From the NCBI GenBank assembly GCA_030770545.1, contig CM061092.1, positions 19,593,501 to 19,657,500 on the forward strand: a DNA stretch of 64,000 nt, in the 5' to 3' direction. The translations under genes and the position numbers were made by a program. The notes beneath the pieces were generated by a model. The model searched no databases, was not told where the DNA came from, and saw nothing but the letters and a program-made list of their open reading frames with translations. Origin of the DNA: Macropodus opercularis (lineage: Eukaryota > Chordata > Actinopteri > Anabantiformes > Osphronemidae). Below are positions 12,241 to 25,589 of the stretch, one piece after another (the first letter of the stretch is position 1; each line of letters starts with the position of its first letter).

Positions 12241-14094
12241 TATCAGCTGTGTCTTGTATGTGTGAACCTGGACATTTTCACTTCAAGCTCTGTTTATACA
12301 GCATGTTTATCTCAAGATGTAAAGACTATAAGAACCTGATGTTGAATGATGAAGTGGTTTTGTTCCTTTTCCCAGACACTGAAAATAACTTGAAAACATT
12401 CTCAGTTTCATAACTGGTGTGAATGATAGATTCAACCTTCTGGTCTTTGGTCTCTATAGTTTAGAAACATTAGGCAGAATAAATACAAATATAAACGATT
12501 ATTCATAACAAATTAATGTATTCATGAAAATGTAGATGACAATCTTCGTTTTTTGTGTTCAGATGCGTTTTGCTGAAGTCAAATTAAAGCCACACATGCA
12601 GCTACGTGTTGTTGAAGTTCAAAGTGACTTGTGCATCTGAAACAAGAACCGCAGCATCATGGTCGGGGGGACTGGGATCAGACGTTCCAATAGCTTGTAG
12701 CACCTGTGGGCTGTGGAGAGACGGGTTTTAAAGAACTAGAATCACAAGCGACGCTGCAACAAGAACCAGAAGCAGTTCTACTAAAGACAGACGCCACATG
12801 CTCCCATATCAGTTCATTAATCATCCTTACATTTCACCATCAGGTAAAAGCAATGTGGCCATGTTCAGTTCAATGCCCCTGACCCACATTCAACAGCACT
12901 ACCACAGTCCAGAACCTCCCGTGTCCAGTACCTTCACATCCATATGCTGTTGCTCTCACGCACGTTTGAATTCATCTGTACGTTGGACATGTGCTCACTG
13001 CTTTCAGAGATAGTTTGAGGTCGGTTAACCTATGCATTAACACTGAGCAAACCAAAACAAGCTGAGCACATTCTGGGTATGTGCAGCATATTTGTATGCT
13101 GGAGTGTGTAGTGGAGGATGTGGTTTCACTCGCTCTGTGTAGAGGAAAACACCTCTGATCTGCTGTTCACCTCTCAGAGCGCAGAGACGGTTGGTTTCAG
13201 TAGTGTCAGCTTGGTTTACGTGAGCTGTGAAGGCCAGTTAAAATACAAGTTACACGAACAAAATGCTGCTGCAGGAAAGTACTGTCCCCCCAGTGAAGAA
13301 CGGCTGTTCCTTTATCTGTTGATGACGCTTACAGCAGGGATTAGACACGTTGCTCTCCATTTACCTGCATCTTCAGTGGTTCATTACTAATTAGTTAGCA
13401 ACTAATAATTAGCCAAGCACGTACTTGTGAAAGACATCACAAACACTCACCAGGGAGAATTCGGACCTCAGGACATAAAGTGAGGTCACAAAACTGCAGC
13501 CAAACCTAGAAGCCAAGGGAAACCTGCTGGAGAGAGACCACTGTGAGATGAGCAGCTCGTCTGCTCACAGAGCTGAAGCACTGGTGTCCTTGTGTGTTTT
13601 GTCCATTCTTCATACCTGCTGCGAGACGCATCGGTTCAGCAGGGTCTGTTAGAACGGGCCCTGTCCAACTGTAAGCTTGTCACAACTCACATGTTATACA
13701 CAGATCACTTCCTGCTTCGGTTAGTGCTTAGTGAAGTCAACCACTGTGGTGTGTGCAGTATTCCTTCTTTTTTTTTTGATTGTATAAGTTACATCCACAC
13801 CACCGGTGGCCAAGGCTTAAAACCCATGAATCAAATGAAATAGCAAAGCTTAATAGAGGGGCAGCGGTTTCAGGGCCTGTGTGAGGTTTTACGACGTTTT
13901 ATTGTATTTACTTAGAGCAAGGTTTTTATTTCTATACTGTGTGGGGTGGGCTCTGCGTTACAGGTGAAAATCTAAACTAAAACATCTTTACATCGTGAGT
14001 GATTAGGCCATAAACCAAGACAATACAATAACAGTCTAGTATCTTTATCCCTAATATATCTAGTTTTATTTTATATAGTTTAATACTATATAAA
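12241..14094. other. Intergenic, nothing recognised
   Basis: No exon, RNA gene or complete repeat recognised. This is the spacer of the inverted LINE pair. Confidence 0.45.
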
Positions 14095-14359
14095 AAGCAC
14101 TTTGTGCTGCTAGAACCACAGATTATTCATCATTAATTGAGGAAAATCAAAACAACCCCAGGTTTCTGTTCAGCTCTGTAACCAGGCTGACTAAGAGTCA
14201 TAGTTGTGTTGAGCCTAGTGTCCCTTTAAATCTCAGCAGCAACGACTTTATGAATTTCTTTACTAATAAAATCAGAACCATTAGAGAAAAGATTTATCAG
14301 AATGTGTCAACAAAAGTTATAAACCAAAACCAACAGCCTTAGATCTGCTGGTTAGACCT

Positions 14360-15420
14360 ATGTCTGACTTAAACTGTTTTTCCCCCATAGATCAGACTGA
14401 GTTAACTTCAATAATTAACTCTGCTAAATCAGCTACTTGTCTCTTAGACTCAATCCCAACTAGACTCAAAGAAGTTTTTCCCTTAATCAGCACGTCCATA
14501 TTAAATCAAACCAACCAGTCTCTGGTTACAGGCTACGTACCACAGGCTTTAATGTTGCTGTGGTCAAACCTTTACTGAATAAACCTACTCTGACCCTAGA
14601 GAACTAAACTATAGGCCAACATCTAATCTGCCCTTTATTTCTAAAGTTCTGGAACAAACCGTAGCTAAACAACTATGTGACCACCTGCGTAGAAATAACC
14701 TGGATGAATATTTCCAGTCAGGATTCAGATCCATCACAGACAGAACCAGCTCTGATTAGAGTCACTAATGATCTTCTCACAGCTTCAGACAATGGTCTAG
14801 TTTCTGTCCTTGTCCTGTTAGATCTTAGTTCAGCATTTGATACGATAGATCACAAGATTCTATTGCAGAGACTGGAACATAGTTGAATTAAAGGCAAAGC
14901 ACTGGATGGTTTAAGTCTTATCTGTTGAACAGATTCCAGTTTGTTCATGTTCATGATCAATCTTCCATCCGCACAGGAATTAGCTTTGTTGTTCCACAGG
15001 GTTCTGTGCTTGGTCCAATACTTTTCAGTCTTTACATGTCTCCCCTTGGTAATATTATTAGAAAACATTCTATAAATTTTCACTGCTATGCAGATGATAC
15101 TCAGTTATATTTGTCCATGAAACCAGAGGAAACAAACCAATTAGTCAAACTTCAAACTTGTTTAAATGATATAAATCCTGGATGTCCCATAACTTTCTAC
15201 AACTGAATTCAGATCAAACTGAGGTTATTATAATTGGTGCTAAAAACCATAGAGACTCATTATTGAATCAGGTTGTTTCTCTGGATGACATAACGTTAGC
15301 TTCAGGTTCTACTGTAGGAACCTTGGTGTCATCTTTGACCCAGTTCTCTCCTTTACATCCTACATTATAGAATCTCTAAACCTCCTACTTCCACCTGAGG
15401 AATGTTGCTAAAATGAGGAG
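14360..15420 (+). pseudogene. LINE reverse transcriptase remnant
   Basis: RT blocks appear in order: ENYRPISNL-like sequence near 14,600 (frameshifted), QSGFRS near 14,718-14,735, VLLDLSSAFDTIDHKILL at about 14,811-14,864 (the first catalytic Asp of the palm), VPQGSVLGPILFSLYM near 14,991-15,038, and YADDTQLY with its Asp pair at 15,087-15,098. Several frameshifts and in-frame stops separate the blocks, so this is not a working enzyme. Clade assignment (L2/CR1 rather than L1 or RTE) is from the wording of these motifs, not from an alignment. Confidence 0.9.
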
Positions 15421-16360
15421 CATCCTCTCACAGAGTGATGCTGAAACATGAATCCCTGCATTAGTTCCTCCAGGCTGGACGACTGTGTCTCCCTGCTCAT
15501 AGTTTGAACCAGTGACTCTTTAAAAGCCTCCAGTTAATTCAAATGCTGCAGCCAGAGTCTGACTGGACTCAGGAAGAGACGTCACATTTCTCCTACATTA
15601 GCTTCTCTGTCCTGTCAAATCTAGGATAGAATTCAAAATTCTTCTCCTCTTCCACAGCTCTTCATAATTAAGCTCCATCTGGTCTTAGACCTCATGGCTC
15701 CTTCTGCTCCAACAGAACCTTGCTTCTCAGAGCTGGTCTACTGGTGGTTCCTAGAGTTTCTACCTGTAGAACGGGAGGCAGAGCCTTTAGCTCCAAGCTC
15801 CTCTATGTGGAACCAGCTTCCAGTTCAGGTTCTAGCAGCAGACGCCCTCTCTGCTTTAAAACTAGGCTGAAACCTTCCTTTGTGACAAAGCTGATGGTTC
15901 CAGATGGTTCTGGTTTCTCTGATCCATCTCTTAGTTCAGCTGCTACAGGCTTAGATGCTGGAACCTCCTTCATTCACTGAGCTCCTCTGGTTTTCTATCT
16001 ATTCCATCCACTAACATGCCTCCATGTCCACATGTGACTAACGTTGTCTCTGTTCTCTCCTAGTTGTGTTTCTCTCTTTCTGTCTCTCTCTCTATTCTCA
16101 TCTCCAGGTATCGTCAGACTCAGAGTCGTGTGTCTCAGTGTTCAGCTGCTGGTCCAACCATCCTGCCACTGATCCTGGGTCTGCTGGAGGTTTCTTCCTC
16201 TATAGAGTTTTTCCACTGTTGCTATTAAAATGTACAATTTATTGATTGGCTCCAATTAAAAGTGGGATTTGTTGGGTTTAGTTGTGTCAGGTCTTAAATC
16301 TGACTTGTAAAGAGCCTTGAGATAATTAATGCTGTGAATTGACGCTATAAAAATAAATTT

Positions 16361-16383
16361 GAATTGAATTGAATTGAATTGAA
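16361..16383 (+). repeat. (GAATT)n LINE-terminal microsatellite
   Basis: Four and a half units of a 5-base repeat end the LINE copy. The same repeat, reversed, starts the nested insertion at 8,437. Confidence 0.85.
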
Positions 16384-16447
16384 CAGCTGGAAACTGGCTG
16401 AGCGGAGGTACTCAGCTGGGCACGGACAGAGGAGCGACAAGGCAGCG

Positions 16448-16472
16448 TCCTCCCTCCTCCCTCCTCCCTCCT
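16448..16472 (+). repeat. CCTCCCT-type short tandem repeat
   Basis: About three and a half units of a pyrimidine-only 7-mer directly downstream of the LINE copy. Confidence 0.8.
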
Positions 16473-19400
16473 AGCGAGCCTCAGCTGGGGACCCTTTTAA
16501 CTATTTATGTAATGAGTGGCTGGCTTAGCCCTCATTTCTGTCTTGTTGGGGATTTTAACCCGTTGCTAGCCGAGTGTTTTAGCAGGCTGTGTTTCATTGT
16601 GATGTTTACTAGTAAAGCACCGTTAGAGTGATGATCCCTGGGTTTGTCTCTGGTTCGGTCAGACCAGAGGTGAACTTGACTCTGACCACACAGCGTAGTG
16701 AGCGACAGTGTGACTGAGCTCAGAGCAGCAGGACGTACGGTTGGAGTGAAGGAGCTAAAACAAGTTCAAAGCCTTAAACACACAAACATGCACCACATCA
16801 CATTATAGTCGACCCAGTCGTCACCTCAGGGACCATAAGAAAAAGACTCAGCTCCGAGCTGTGGTGGCCGACAGTAACGTCCACATCGTTCTGGCTGCTT
16901 GTCAAGTTCCTGTCAGAAAAAAACATCAGGTGAGACAGAAAACAATCTGTGATCTGTCGGTACAACCGAGAGGAAATGTGAATGCGCCTCCCACACATCT
17001 CATCATGACGCATCTAAAACTGTATTCGACTTGTTTTCCAGATTAGACGTCGTGGTTTTCCGGCATGCGGCCGTATCTTCTGTCGGTTTCTCTGGCTTCT
17101 CTCTGCAGTCTCGTGTTGTTTGGGAAATTCGAGCGTCTTTACCTCCCATGTTTATGTCTGTTTACTCAGTACGAGCCGGACCAACGTTAGTTACTGTGTG
17201 CAGTCTTTAACCCAGGGCATCTGTAATGTGATGCAATACAGGCTGCAGAGACCATCCACACCCACACCTATGGGCCATGTAGAGCCCTAGTGAACCTGCC
17301 TGCTCGTCTTCGAGGGTGGGAGGACGCTGGTGAACCTCTGGTCACTCACCCGCTGTTCCGTTTATCACACCTCCTCCCATATCCACCGTTAGTTAGTTAG
17401 CATGTCTGTCTTTCTGTGTCATGTCTTGTTGTATTTGCTCTGGTGGAACGTGACGATGATGCCTTCTGTCAGTCCATCTACTCTGTACAGGCAGGTCGAG
17501 CAGCGCAGGTATTCCAGTCTGTGTCCAGGTTGAGGCTTGGCCAGATCCGGTCCATGTCCTGTAATAATAAACCCCAGACGTTGCAAACACACATCTCGGT
17601 GTGTAAATAAATAGACAGCTATGCTCCAAGACACACAGGCACCAAACGCGACAATGATCCTTTACATTCTTTGTCTCACTTCTCAGCAGATTAAACAAAC
17701 ACAGACATACAACCGCCTTGTGCCACAAAGACACAATCATGTGGTGCCTTCAAGATACACAAGCATCACAACCATCCATGTGATACTTCATTTCCCAACT
17801 TAGACAAACAAAGACGAGTCCAACCGGTACTTTTCAGTGTCTGGTGACTGTTACACCCCCTGCAGTCATGACACAGCAAATCATGTCGTTTACTGAAATA
17901 CATGATTTACAGTATATCAAAAACATTCTGTTAGCAGGTCACTGGACGTCCTCATGTCTTCACTGCACTGAATACATACAAGCAGCTCGCATTTCAATGG
18001 TTTAATGGCTTAACCACAAGCTGCCTTTGCATTCAGTTGTTTCTGTGTGTGTTACACTGGAGCCAGGTCGTCTCCACCACGTCCACTCAGCAGCTTTATT
18101 TTTGTGTGGATCTAATACTAGATTACAGTATCACACCTTCTTGCAGAGCATAGGTGTCAACCAGAAGTGAATTGAAGTGAAGCGGCGTGTGTGATAAACC
18201 TCTTCTGTGGTTTGCACACCACACATCCTGCTACAGCTATGCAAATGGCTTTGAATGTGATCTTGCATATGTACATGCTAATTCGCTGAAATGTGTGCAG
18301 ACATTTGCACAGTAATAGCTGACACATACAGTATAGAGCCTTACTCTACTACTCATTGAAGTGATGAAACACTGCGTAGTGTGATCCGCACCCGACCACA
18401 AGCACAACACCAGACCAGTGAAAAACACAGCTTGAACCATCAGCCCCTAAAAGTGTCGTCAGTTATTAAAGGCTTCTGATTATTTCAACAGGTCATCGCA
18501 AGGCACGAACACCAAATACAACTATACCCTGAGCCTGAAGGAAGGTACAGAGACGAGGAGACAAAGCGAAGACCCTGAGAATGACATGCAGTGCAGTGGA
18601 GGAAAGGGGCTCAAGGTACAGACCTGCCTGCGTTTGGTCTGTGGGAGGAAGCTGAGACGCTCGAAATGCACCTGACCAACGCCAGGATGCAAACCAGGCA
18701 GCAGCGATAAAAGCTACGCCACACAGTTAGTGACGCACTTCCTCCCACTTCCACTTAGTTCTGGCATTAATTGAGTCATTCTCCAAGGTTTCGATAGATT
18801 CCACATACACCTTAAGTTGGCTATGAGGTCAGTGTGACGGCCACAGCGTCGGCCACCCACACGCCGGGCTACACTTTCATTCACGTGTGATCTACACTAA
18901 GCTCCGTTGGGTTCAGATCTTAGCTGGGTCCTGTCTGCTTGGCGGGGCCTGAGCAGCGGTGGGCACATAGCTACGAGTGTTCAGGACTGGATCCGTGCTG
19001 TTGTCAGTCATGGACGGTGGTTTTATTGTGTTGTTGTGTCGTCTGCTGTCCATCCTACATAGTCACCACTGCAGGTTCAAGCAGCGGGTTGGCTTTAGCT
19101 GCAGCAGCGAGCACCACGATGCCTTCCTATGCAGCGTATAGGGATGTCGTGTAAGGGTGACAGCGTTGCTTGGTCGCTGATTTCCCTGCTTCCTCTTGGA
19201 AAAAGAAGAAAAGGCTCATTTGTAACGTCGTGATGATGGAAGAACCAACCCACTGACAGACTTCAGGGGTTTGTGGTTCCATCCTGGGTCTGAAAATGCA
19301 AGCGGCCGGCGCTGGTACATCACAGAGTGAAGTGGGAGTAGCGTGGAGAACCTGTTCTGCAGCCAGGACGCATTATTTGGACAGCTGGCACAATTTAATG

Positions 19401-19881
19401 CTAGAGTGTCTGAGTTTGTGGTGAAGACTTACGCATGAAAATCCTGTGGGTCTAGCAATCGGTTCTCTGCCTCTGCCCGTCTGTCTGACAGCTCCCTCTG
19501 TCTCAGTTCCTCATTCTTTCACTCTTTGCTTTCTTATCCCTTTTCACTGCAACCGTTTCTTCGGAAAAGTCAGCCCTGCATTGTAAGTATTCACTCTGTA
19601 ATTCCTGTCCCTCTATAAAATGGGAGACTTGGTTTCTGGCAGACCATCCCAACAGCAATCCTGTGGTTTGGCATATTCACAGAGAGCGAAGGAAAGAACA
19701 GGGAGGAATGAGAGCGAGAGCTTGTCTACGATGTAAGGCTTTATCCGAATTCTTCCAACTGAGGTTCAGCTCCAGAAAATTTCAACTCAGCCTTATAATC
19801 TTCTTTTTTAACAGCCTCTGGACACTGTTGCTTCCCAGGTCTTCTTGGGAAGTTGGAGAGCGTTTACAGGACTGTAATTTA

Positions 19882-19900
19882 GTGTGTGTGTGTGTGTGTG
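19882..19900 (+). repeat. (GT)n microsatellite
   Basis: A perfect GT run of about nine units in intergenic sequence. Confidence 0.9.
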
Positions 19901-22900
19901 CAGCCTGCTCAGGCCGTCGGTGTTCAGTGGAAGCTGTACTGCTGTATATGTAGCAGAAGTAGTAGTTGTACGACTGGCACCACAGATCGGTTTCCTACCT
20001 AACCAACACTGGAGACAGAGCAGAGTTAGTGCTGAGCTCCCACGAATCCTACACAACGTAGCAGCTCATCCACTCAGCAGAGCCAGCAGCGTGCTGCGTA
20101 ACGCGAGTTACTAAAAGTTACCCCCTACATATTATCATTCACCTTCAGGCAATACTTTAGTTACATGAGAGGAAACGAGGCTCGTTAGAATGAAGAAACC
20201 GTGTGATGTGACTGGAGGAGCGTCAGACCAGTCATCCACACGCAGCCTTTAAATTCTGCCAGTTCAAAAGCCCTTGGACCCTGGAGTCCAGCTGATGCTG
20301 CTGCCTCGCATACAAACGTTGGTGTATATGAACATAAGAGCAGGCACAGAATTAATTAATCAGCCTGCAGAGCCAGGAGCACAGAGCTCAGCCAGAAACA
20401 GCCTCATAGGGCTTTGCACGAGTCACCAGTCACTTCCACACGTTTGAATCATTAAATATACAATATTCATGTATGTAACAGTCCAGGAGAGCTCATCCCT
20501 CTGATTGTCAAATGGAAGATCATCAGACTGTAAGTTAGACGTTTTTATATATATATATTTTCATATTTTAATATGAAGGCAGGAGACACTTCTGAACAGG
20601 ACCATTCCATCCCAGCATGCAGGACCGAGACAGCGATGAAGGATCAACAGATTCAAAACAACCTCACATCACCTGCACTGCTGGGTTTTGTTTAACACAG
20701 TTCATCCAGAGAGATGAAGTGGAATTGTTGTCGCTGTGAAGAATTACTAGATCATTTAAGGTGGAGGAGAAAAGCACATAGTGGTTAGTGGAGAGAATCT
20801 TCACAGGCAACATGGCGAGAAAAACACAACAGGGTTCAGCAAAGTCAAAAACACTCCCCTCACTGTGCCCGGTCACAAAACAGCGGCAGGAGGCCTGGTC
20901 TGGTGGACTTCTGGGAGGTTGAGGACGCTTCCTCTGGGAGATGGGCCAGTGGCCTGGGAGCAAGCCGTTCTGAGCAGTACTGGACCAACCTTTGACCCAT
21001 CTGACGTTTCCCTTTGCTGACCCTCGTCTGGCTGCTGCCTGTGTCCAGCCACTGACCACCTGCTTCCTACCTGCGTGTTTCCAGGCTTTGTTCTGATTTG
21101 TCACCTGTCCCTTATTCTCTTCTTTATCCCCTCAGCCCCACAAGTCAAGGCAGCTCGTGTCCCGTCCTGATCCGGGTTCTTTCATTAAAGGGAGTTTTTC
21201 CTCTTCTCTGTTCGGTTTTCCATGTACTTTATATAATTGTGTAAGGTTTGCATAAATTAGAACGTTCATACAGTCGCCTCATTACTGTGGACAACTAAGA
21301 TCTGGACGTCTGTAATGAAGCTGGTGCAGGGATGTGAAAACACGGTGAGCGTGATATTTAGTGACTTCCAGATGTGCGAGGCTCAGCTACAGTGGATTAG
21401 CTTAGCTGCCATCAGCTCCTCCTCTGCTCATCTGTAACAGACCTGCTGCCGTGAATATGTGAGTTGAATGGCTGGGAGGGTTGAGCAGCCCCGGCCCGGC
21501 TACAGCAGACAAACGAAACGATGTCCCGTGACTGGAGGATGGACCGTCAAAGGTCCTGTGTACCAAGACACCAAGCGGTCAGTCTAGATTCTCTGGCTGG
21601 AGCATATTCCAGCGTACGAACAGTGTTGTTATTATTTAGTGCACTATGCTTTTCACTTGGGAGGTTTCAATCAGAGAGCGTCTGATTAGCAGGACCTAAC
21701 AATTCAATGAGATCAGGGGCAGAGACAGACCAGCCTGAAAAGACGTCTTCAGGGCCATGCCGGCGTGGCAGCGCAGACACAGGCCACAGTGTGTCTCGCT
21801 CCAGGGCCGAAGTGGTGGCTGGATATTGGACACAGGAAGCTTCGGTCTGTGCTATTCCTGTATAAACTGTGATTGTTAGGGAGAGACAGCAGCAGCCTGG
21901 GCCCGGTTCTGCCTCTCTCCTCTCTTTCGCTAAGCTTTTCCCGCTTTCCTTCGGTCTATTGCCAGTGTGCTCCGTCCTTTCGGTGCTATCGCTCCCTTGT
22001 TCCCTGTGAGCCAGCGCAGGAAACTCAGCCAAGTGGGCTTCCTGAGCGAGCGAGAGAGGAAGTGCAGTGAGAAGAAATATGGAAGGGGGTGTGTGTTTTA
22101 AAAATAACCTGCCTATATAAGCTGAGGAGCCCACTCTGTCTCAGCTCTGCCTCAGCCAGACGTGGCCTGACAACGCGTTCCCTCGGCCGAACCCCAAGCC
22201 TCCCAGCTAAACACACGACTGCAGCCCTTGCTCCAGCCCTGGACAACACTTCATTCTATCAGGAAACACAGCCCCTGAATTTGTGAGGACAGGGCAAAAT
22301 GTCCACACTTCCAAAAGCTGTTGGTTACAACAGGTGTTTTTGAGACCAGAGCCACTTTATCCCCAGACAGGCTGCAATTCGTTGAGCAGAGGGGGAGAGA
22401 AACCGAGACTGGATCATGATGTAAAGTCTACATGAACCGCACACTGAAACACAGAAAGACGAACGTTAGGAACAACTGACGATGAATAAACGGTTGAGCA
22501 GTGAATTATCTGTCGCACCCTCATTAGTTCCTGCGTGAGTCTGAGTCTTTAGTGTTTTCTCGGTTCCGTGGTTTTTTCTTTCTTGCATTAAACGGTGATT
22601 TCTCATATTGTGAGTTTTGTTTCCTGCAGTGATCTTGACCAACACCTGCCTTAGTTTCATGTTTAACTTCAACATTATACTATGTTAACTGTCCTCGTTC
22701 CTGGTATTTGGGTCCTGCCGGGTTGGTTTTAACGTCTGGTACTGTGACTCCACTGCTTCTCTCTTCAGGGAGTGGGAAGTTTAGCTTTAGCTAAAGAATC
22801 AAACATGGCTCAGCTGGTTCTGACCCATCTCTGAGTTATGCTGCGCTGTAGACCTACGGCACAGTAACACAGTGATGTCGTCTCCCATCCTCTACTCAAA

Positions 22901-24305
22901 CCTGAAGAACCGCTCATCATCTGTACGACAGGGTCAAAAAGTCATTTGCATACATTCTAGTTTGTACGTTTATCACTATTTTACTGTTTACCAAAAGCTA
23001 AAGAAACACCAGGTCACGTCTTTCTTTATGCCACTCAGCATGTTGATATATTTTCAGGATGCTGGAATGAGTATGGCCAGTCTTTATGTCCCAGGAATGT
23101 GAGCTCCTATAACAGTCCTGGATTTAGTCCCAGGCCACAAAGAAAAGGAAAAAACAGCCAGTTGAGCACATGTGGAGCTTGGAGGCTTGACACAGCCAGG
23201 ACTTACTTCCACAAGGAACTCGTTTCCACTCCCGCAGGATGGGTCAAGCCAAAGCACAGGTCACGACCCTGTAGAAGACGTGAATAACGACCCCAGTAAC
23301 TACGAGGTACAGACAGCAAACGATGCAGGTCCCCTGTTTGCTGCTCATGTCTCAGCTCACGGATCAGAGGAGAACTGTGAACACTCACTGTGGCTCCTTG
23401 TGCAAATGGGAAATTACTGAGTGACTCGGGGGAAACATGGGACCAGGCAAAAGACACAGAGGAAGTTAGACGTACAGCTTTTCATCTGGTTGTCACGATC
23501 CTGTTACTCAGCCAATGCAGAATATTCAGGTGGTAGTTCTCTGCTAACGTCTTGTGTTGTTGCCGTTCACTGGCAAAGAGATCACATCAAGAGCGAAGCT
23601 CACCTTCACGTCACTTAACCATCCAAAAAGCTGGTTCCGACACTGGGGGAGGCAGAGAAGACGACACGACAGACTGACTGAGTGGATAAAATCTAGTTTA
23701 ACACGTGTCCATTTCATACGTGTTCACACAGTTATTGCTTTTAATTCAATTCGATTAAATTTCGCACAATGTTGAAATGAATGAAAATACAACAGCTATT
23801 CAGAGAAAAGCCAACACCAAGCACATGGTGTCACACTGATCAGCTAAACTCAAAACACCAGCAAAGCACGTCACTGCTCGCAGACGCCGTATCCGAGCGT
23901 TTCAATGGACGGAAAAGGTGACAACAGAGCTGCAGACTGTGAAGCAAGGACTGTGGCTGGAGTCGGTGCTTCAAGAGGAGATGGGCTGCAACTGGTCCAT
24001 TCCTTGAGTCGAACCTCTCCTGAACCAGAACGCGTCAGGAGAGTCTTCCCGGGGATAAGGAGAAAGGGACTGGGCTCAGCAGTCAAAGTCCTCTTCACAT
24101 GTTGAAGGAAATGCTCTCCAGAGCGTCTATGCTCAGGTTTCCCTCTGCTCATCTCCAGCAGGAAAATGAAGTGAGAAGTATCACTGCTTGGCTGGCGGAC
24201 TCACCTGACACAAACCCATGGAGAAGCTGTGAGGAGGACGAGAGACACCAGACGAGCTGAAGGCCACTACCACAGCAGCCTGTGCTCCATTACCCCTCAG
24301 CAGAA

Positions 24306-24350
24306 CCACGGGCCATGAAGCCACGGGCCATGAAGCCACGGGCCATGAGG
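24306..24350 (+). repeat. Three tandem copies of a 15-bp unit
   Basis: The unit ccacgggccatgaag occurs twice perfectly and a third time with a changed end. It lies about 1.3 kb upstream of the klf2 promoter region. Confidence 0.9.
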
Positions 24351-25589
24351 GCAGCAGTGGCTCAGAGGGAGAGCTGTCGCCCACCAACCGATTTACCACT
24401 GACATACTGAACATGGATTGAACATCATCATACAAAACATTTGTTGCACATGGTTCATTTGGTTTGGTGTGTAATGATTGTAAGTAATCAACAACTTAAA
24501 TAAATGATGTTTCTGAAGAGATGCTGCTTCACTGAGCTGCACCTGTATGTGGCCTGTGAAGGGACAAGCTCCAGCATAGTTGCAGCAGTTGAAGATGAGT
24601 GAGTGGCGCAGAATCTAACCTGGACGTGAACAGAGGTGCAGGCAGGTGCAGAACGCATCCTGTGAAGACACGTGGCCCACACTCTGCTTACTTTGAAGCT
24701 CTCCGCATTCATCACCATTCACTGAAACGTGGCTTTGAACTGACGGAAACCCTGCGGTTCTATGAGCATGGCACCATTTCATCACACTGATAAATCAAAA
24801 AGCCGTCAGCAGTGATGGCAGCTGTCACCGCCTCATTTTCTGCTGGTGTCGAGCGCGTGTCAGCAGAGCGCAAAGCAGCGTGAAGCGTGTCACAGATCCC
24901 ACCACGCAGCCAACACACGGCCAGCAGCAAACTCAGGAGGATTTAGTGAAACTGCTGCACTCGGGCGAGCAGCTGTTTCTCCCACTTAGCTGTGAAGTTG
25001 GTGCTTTACGGGAGACATGCAGACTGAAACACCAGAGACGGCTCAGATACTTCTGTTGTAGCTGGATGTACGTGTTGCACAATTCATATCTAATTTGCTA
25101 TTTCAGACTTCATGAGAGAGATGAACAGAGCAAGTGAAGAGTGATGCACCTGTACTTATAACGACTGCAAACAAAAGGAGCAGCTGAACTTTCTCCTTTG
25201 GCTCCTCACCGTCACGTCTGCAGCAGGTACAGCAGTGCAGGGTGGAGGCGGACGTGCAGCTGGCGCCTGGTGGCTGAAGCAGCGGAAAGTACATCTGTGC
25301 GTTTGTGAAGAGTCTGGTGGAGCTGACAGGCACCTGAGGCGCAAGCAACGGTCCAGCAGTTACAGAACACGTCACTCAGCTGCACGGGCCAAGGCAGATG
25401 CAGTGTTAGGACCGTGTGTGTGCGTAAAGGCGCGCCGTGCCGTGTCACTGCGCGCCGCTTGGCACCAACGTCTCTCTTCCTCATAGTGTAACGCACATGT
25501 GTTTTTTCCAACGGCGTGTTAATTGCTCGTTCTGCGTCTAGCCTGGGGGTCGTCCCTCTTTCTGCGTCTTGCCAGTTTGCAGAGGTTTG

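Larger units (their letters stand above)
14095..16383 (+). mobile_element. 5'-truncated L2-like LINE (reverse-transcriptase part to 3' tail)
   Basis: This is the longest LINE copy in the window. It begins in the linker between endonuclease and reverse transcriptase, runs through the RT, and ends in a (GAATT)n microsatellite at 16,361-16,383 after a short conserved tail ('gccttgagataattaatgct'). That is the typical 3' end of fish L2/CR1-group elements. Endonuclease and ORF1 are absent, as expected from incomplete reverse transcription. Parts of the same family occur near 1.85, 4.2, 8.4, 11.6 and 51.6-52.5 kb. Confidence 0.9.
16384..25589. other. Upstream intergenic region of klf2, no gene recognised
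   Basis: About 9 kb without a recognisable exon. It holds a CCTCCCT-type tandem run (16,448-16,472), a GT microsatellite (19,882-19,900), a three-copy 15-mer (24,306-24,350) and, near 21,165-21,215, a short stretch resembling common fish retroposon tails. Longer frames on both strands (for example around 20,664-21,104 and 21,667-22,134) have no motif and overlap opposite-strand frames. Distal enhancers of klf2 could lie here but cannot be seen by eye. Confidence 0.5.

Noticed and set aside
20664..22134. Frames of 146 and 155 codons on the minus strand
   Set aside because: No family resemblance, low-complexity composition, overlapping opposite-strand frames.
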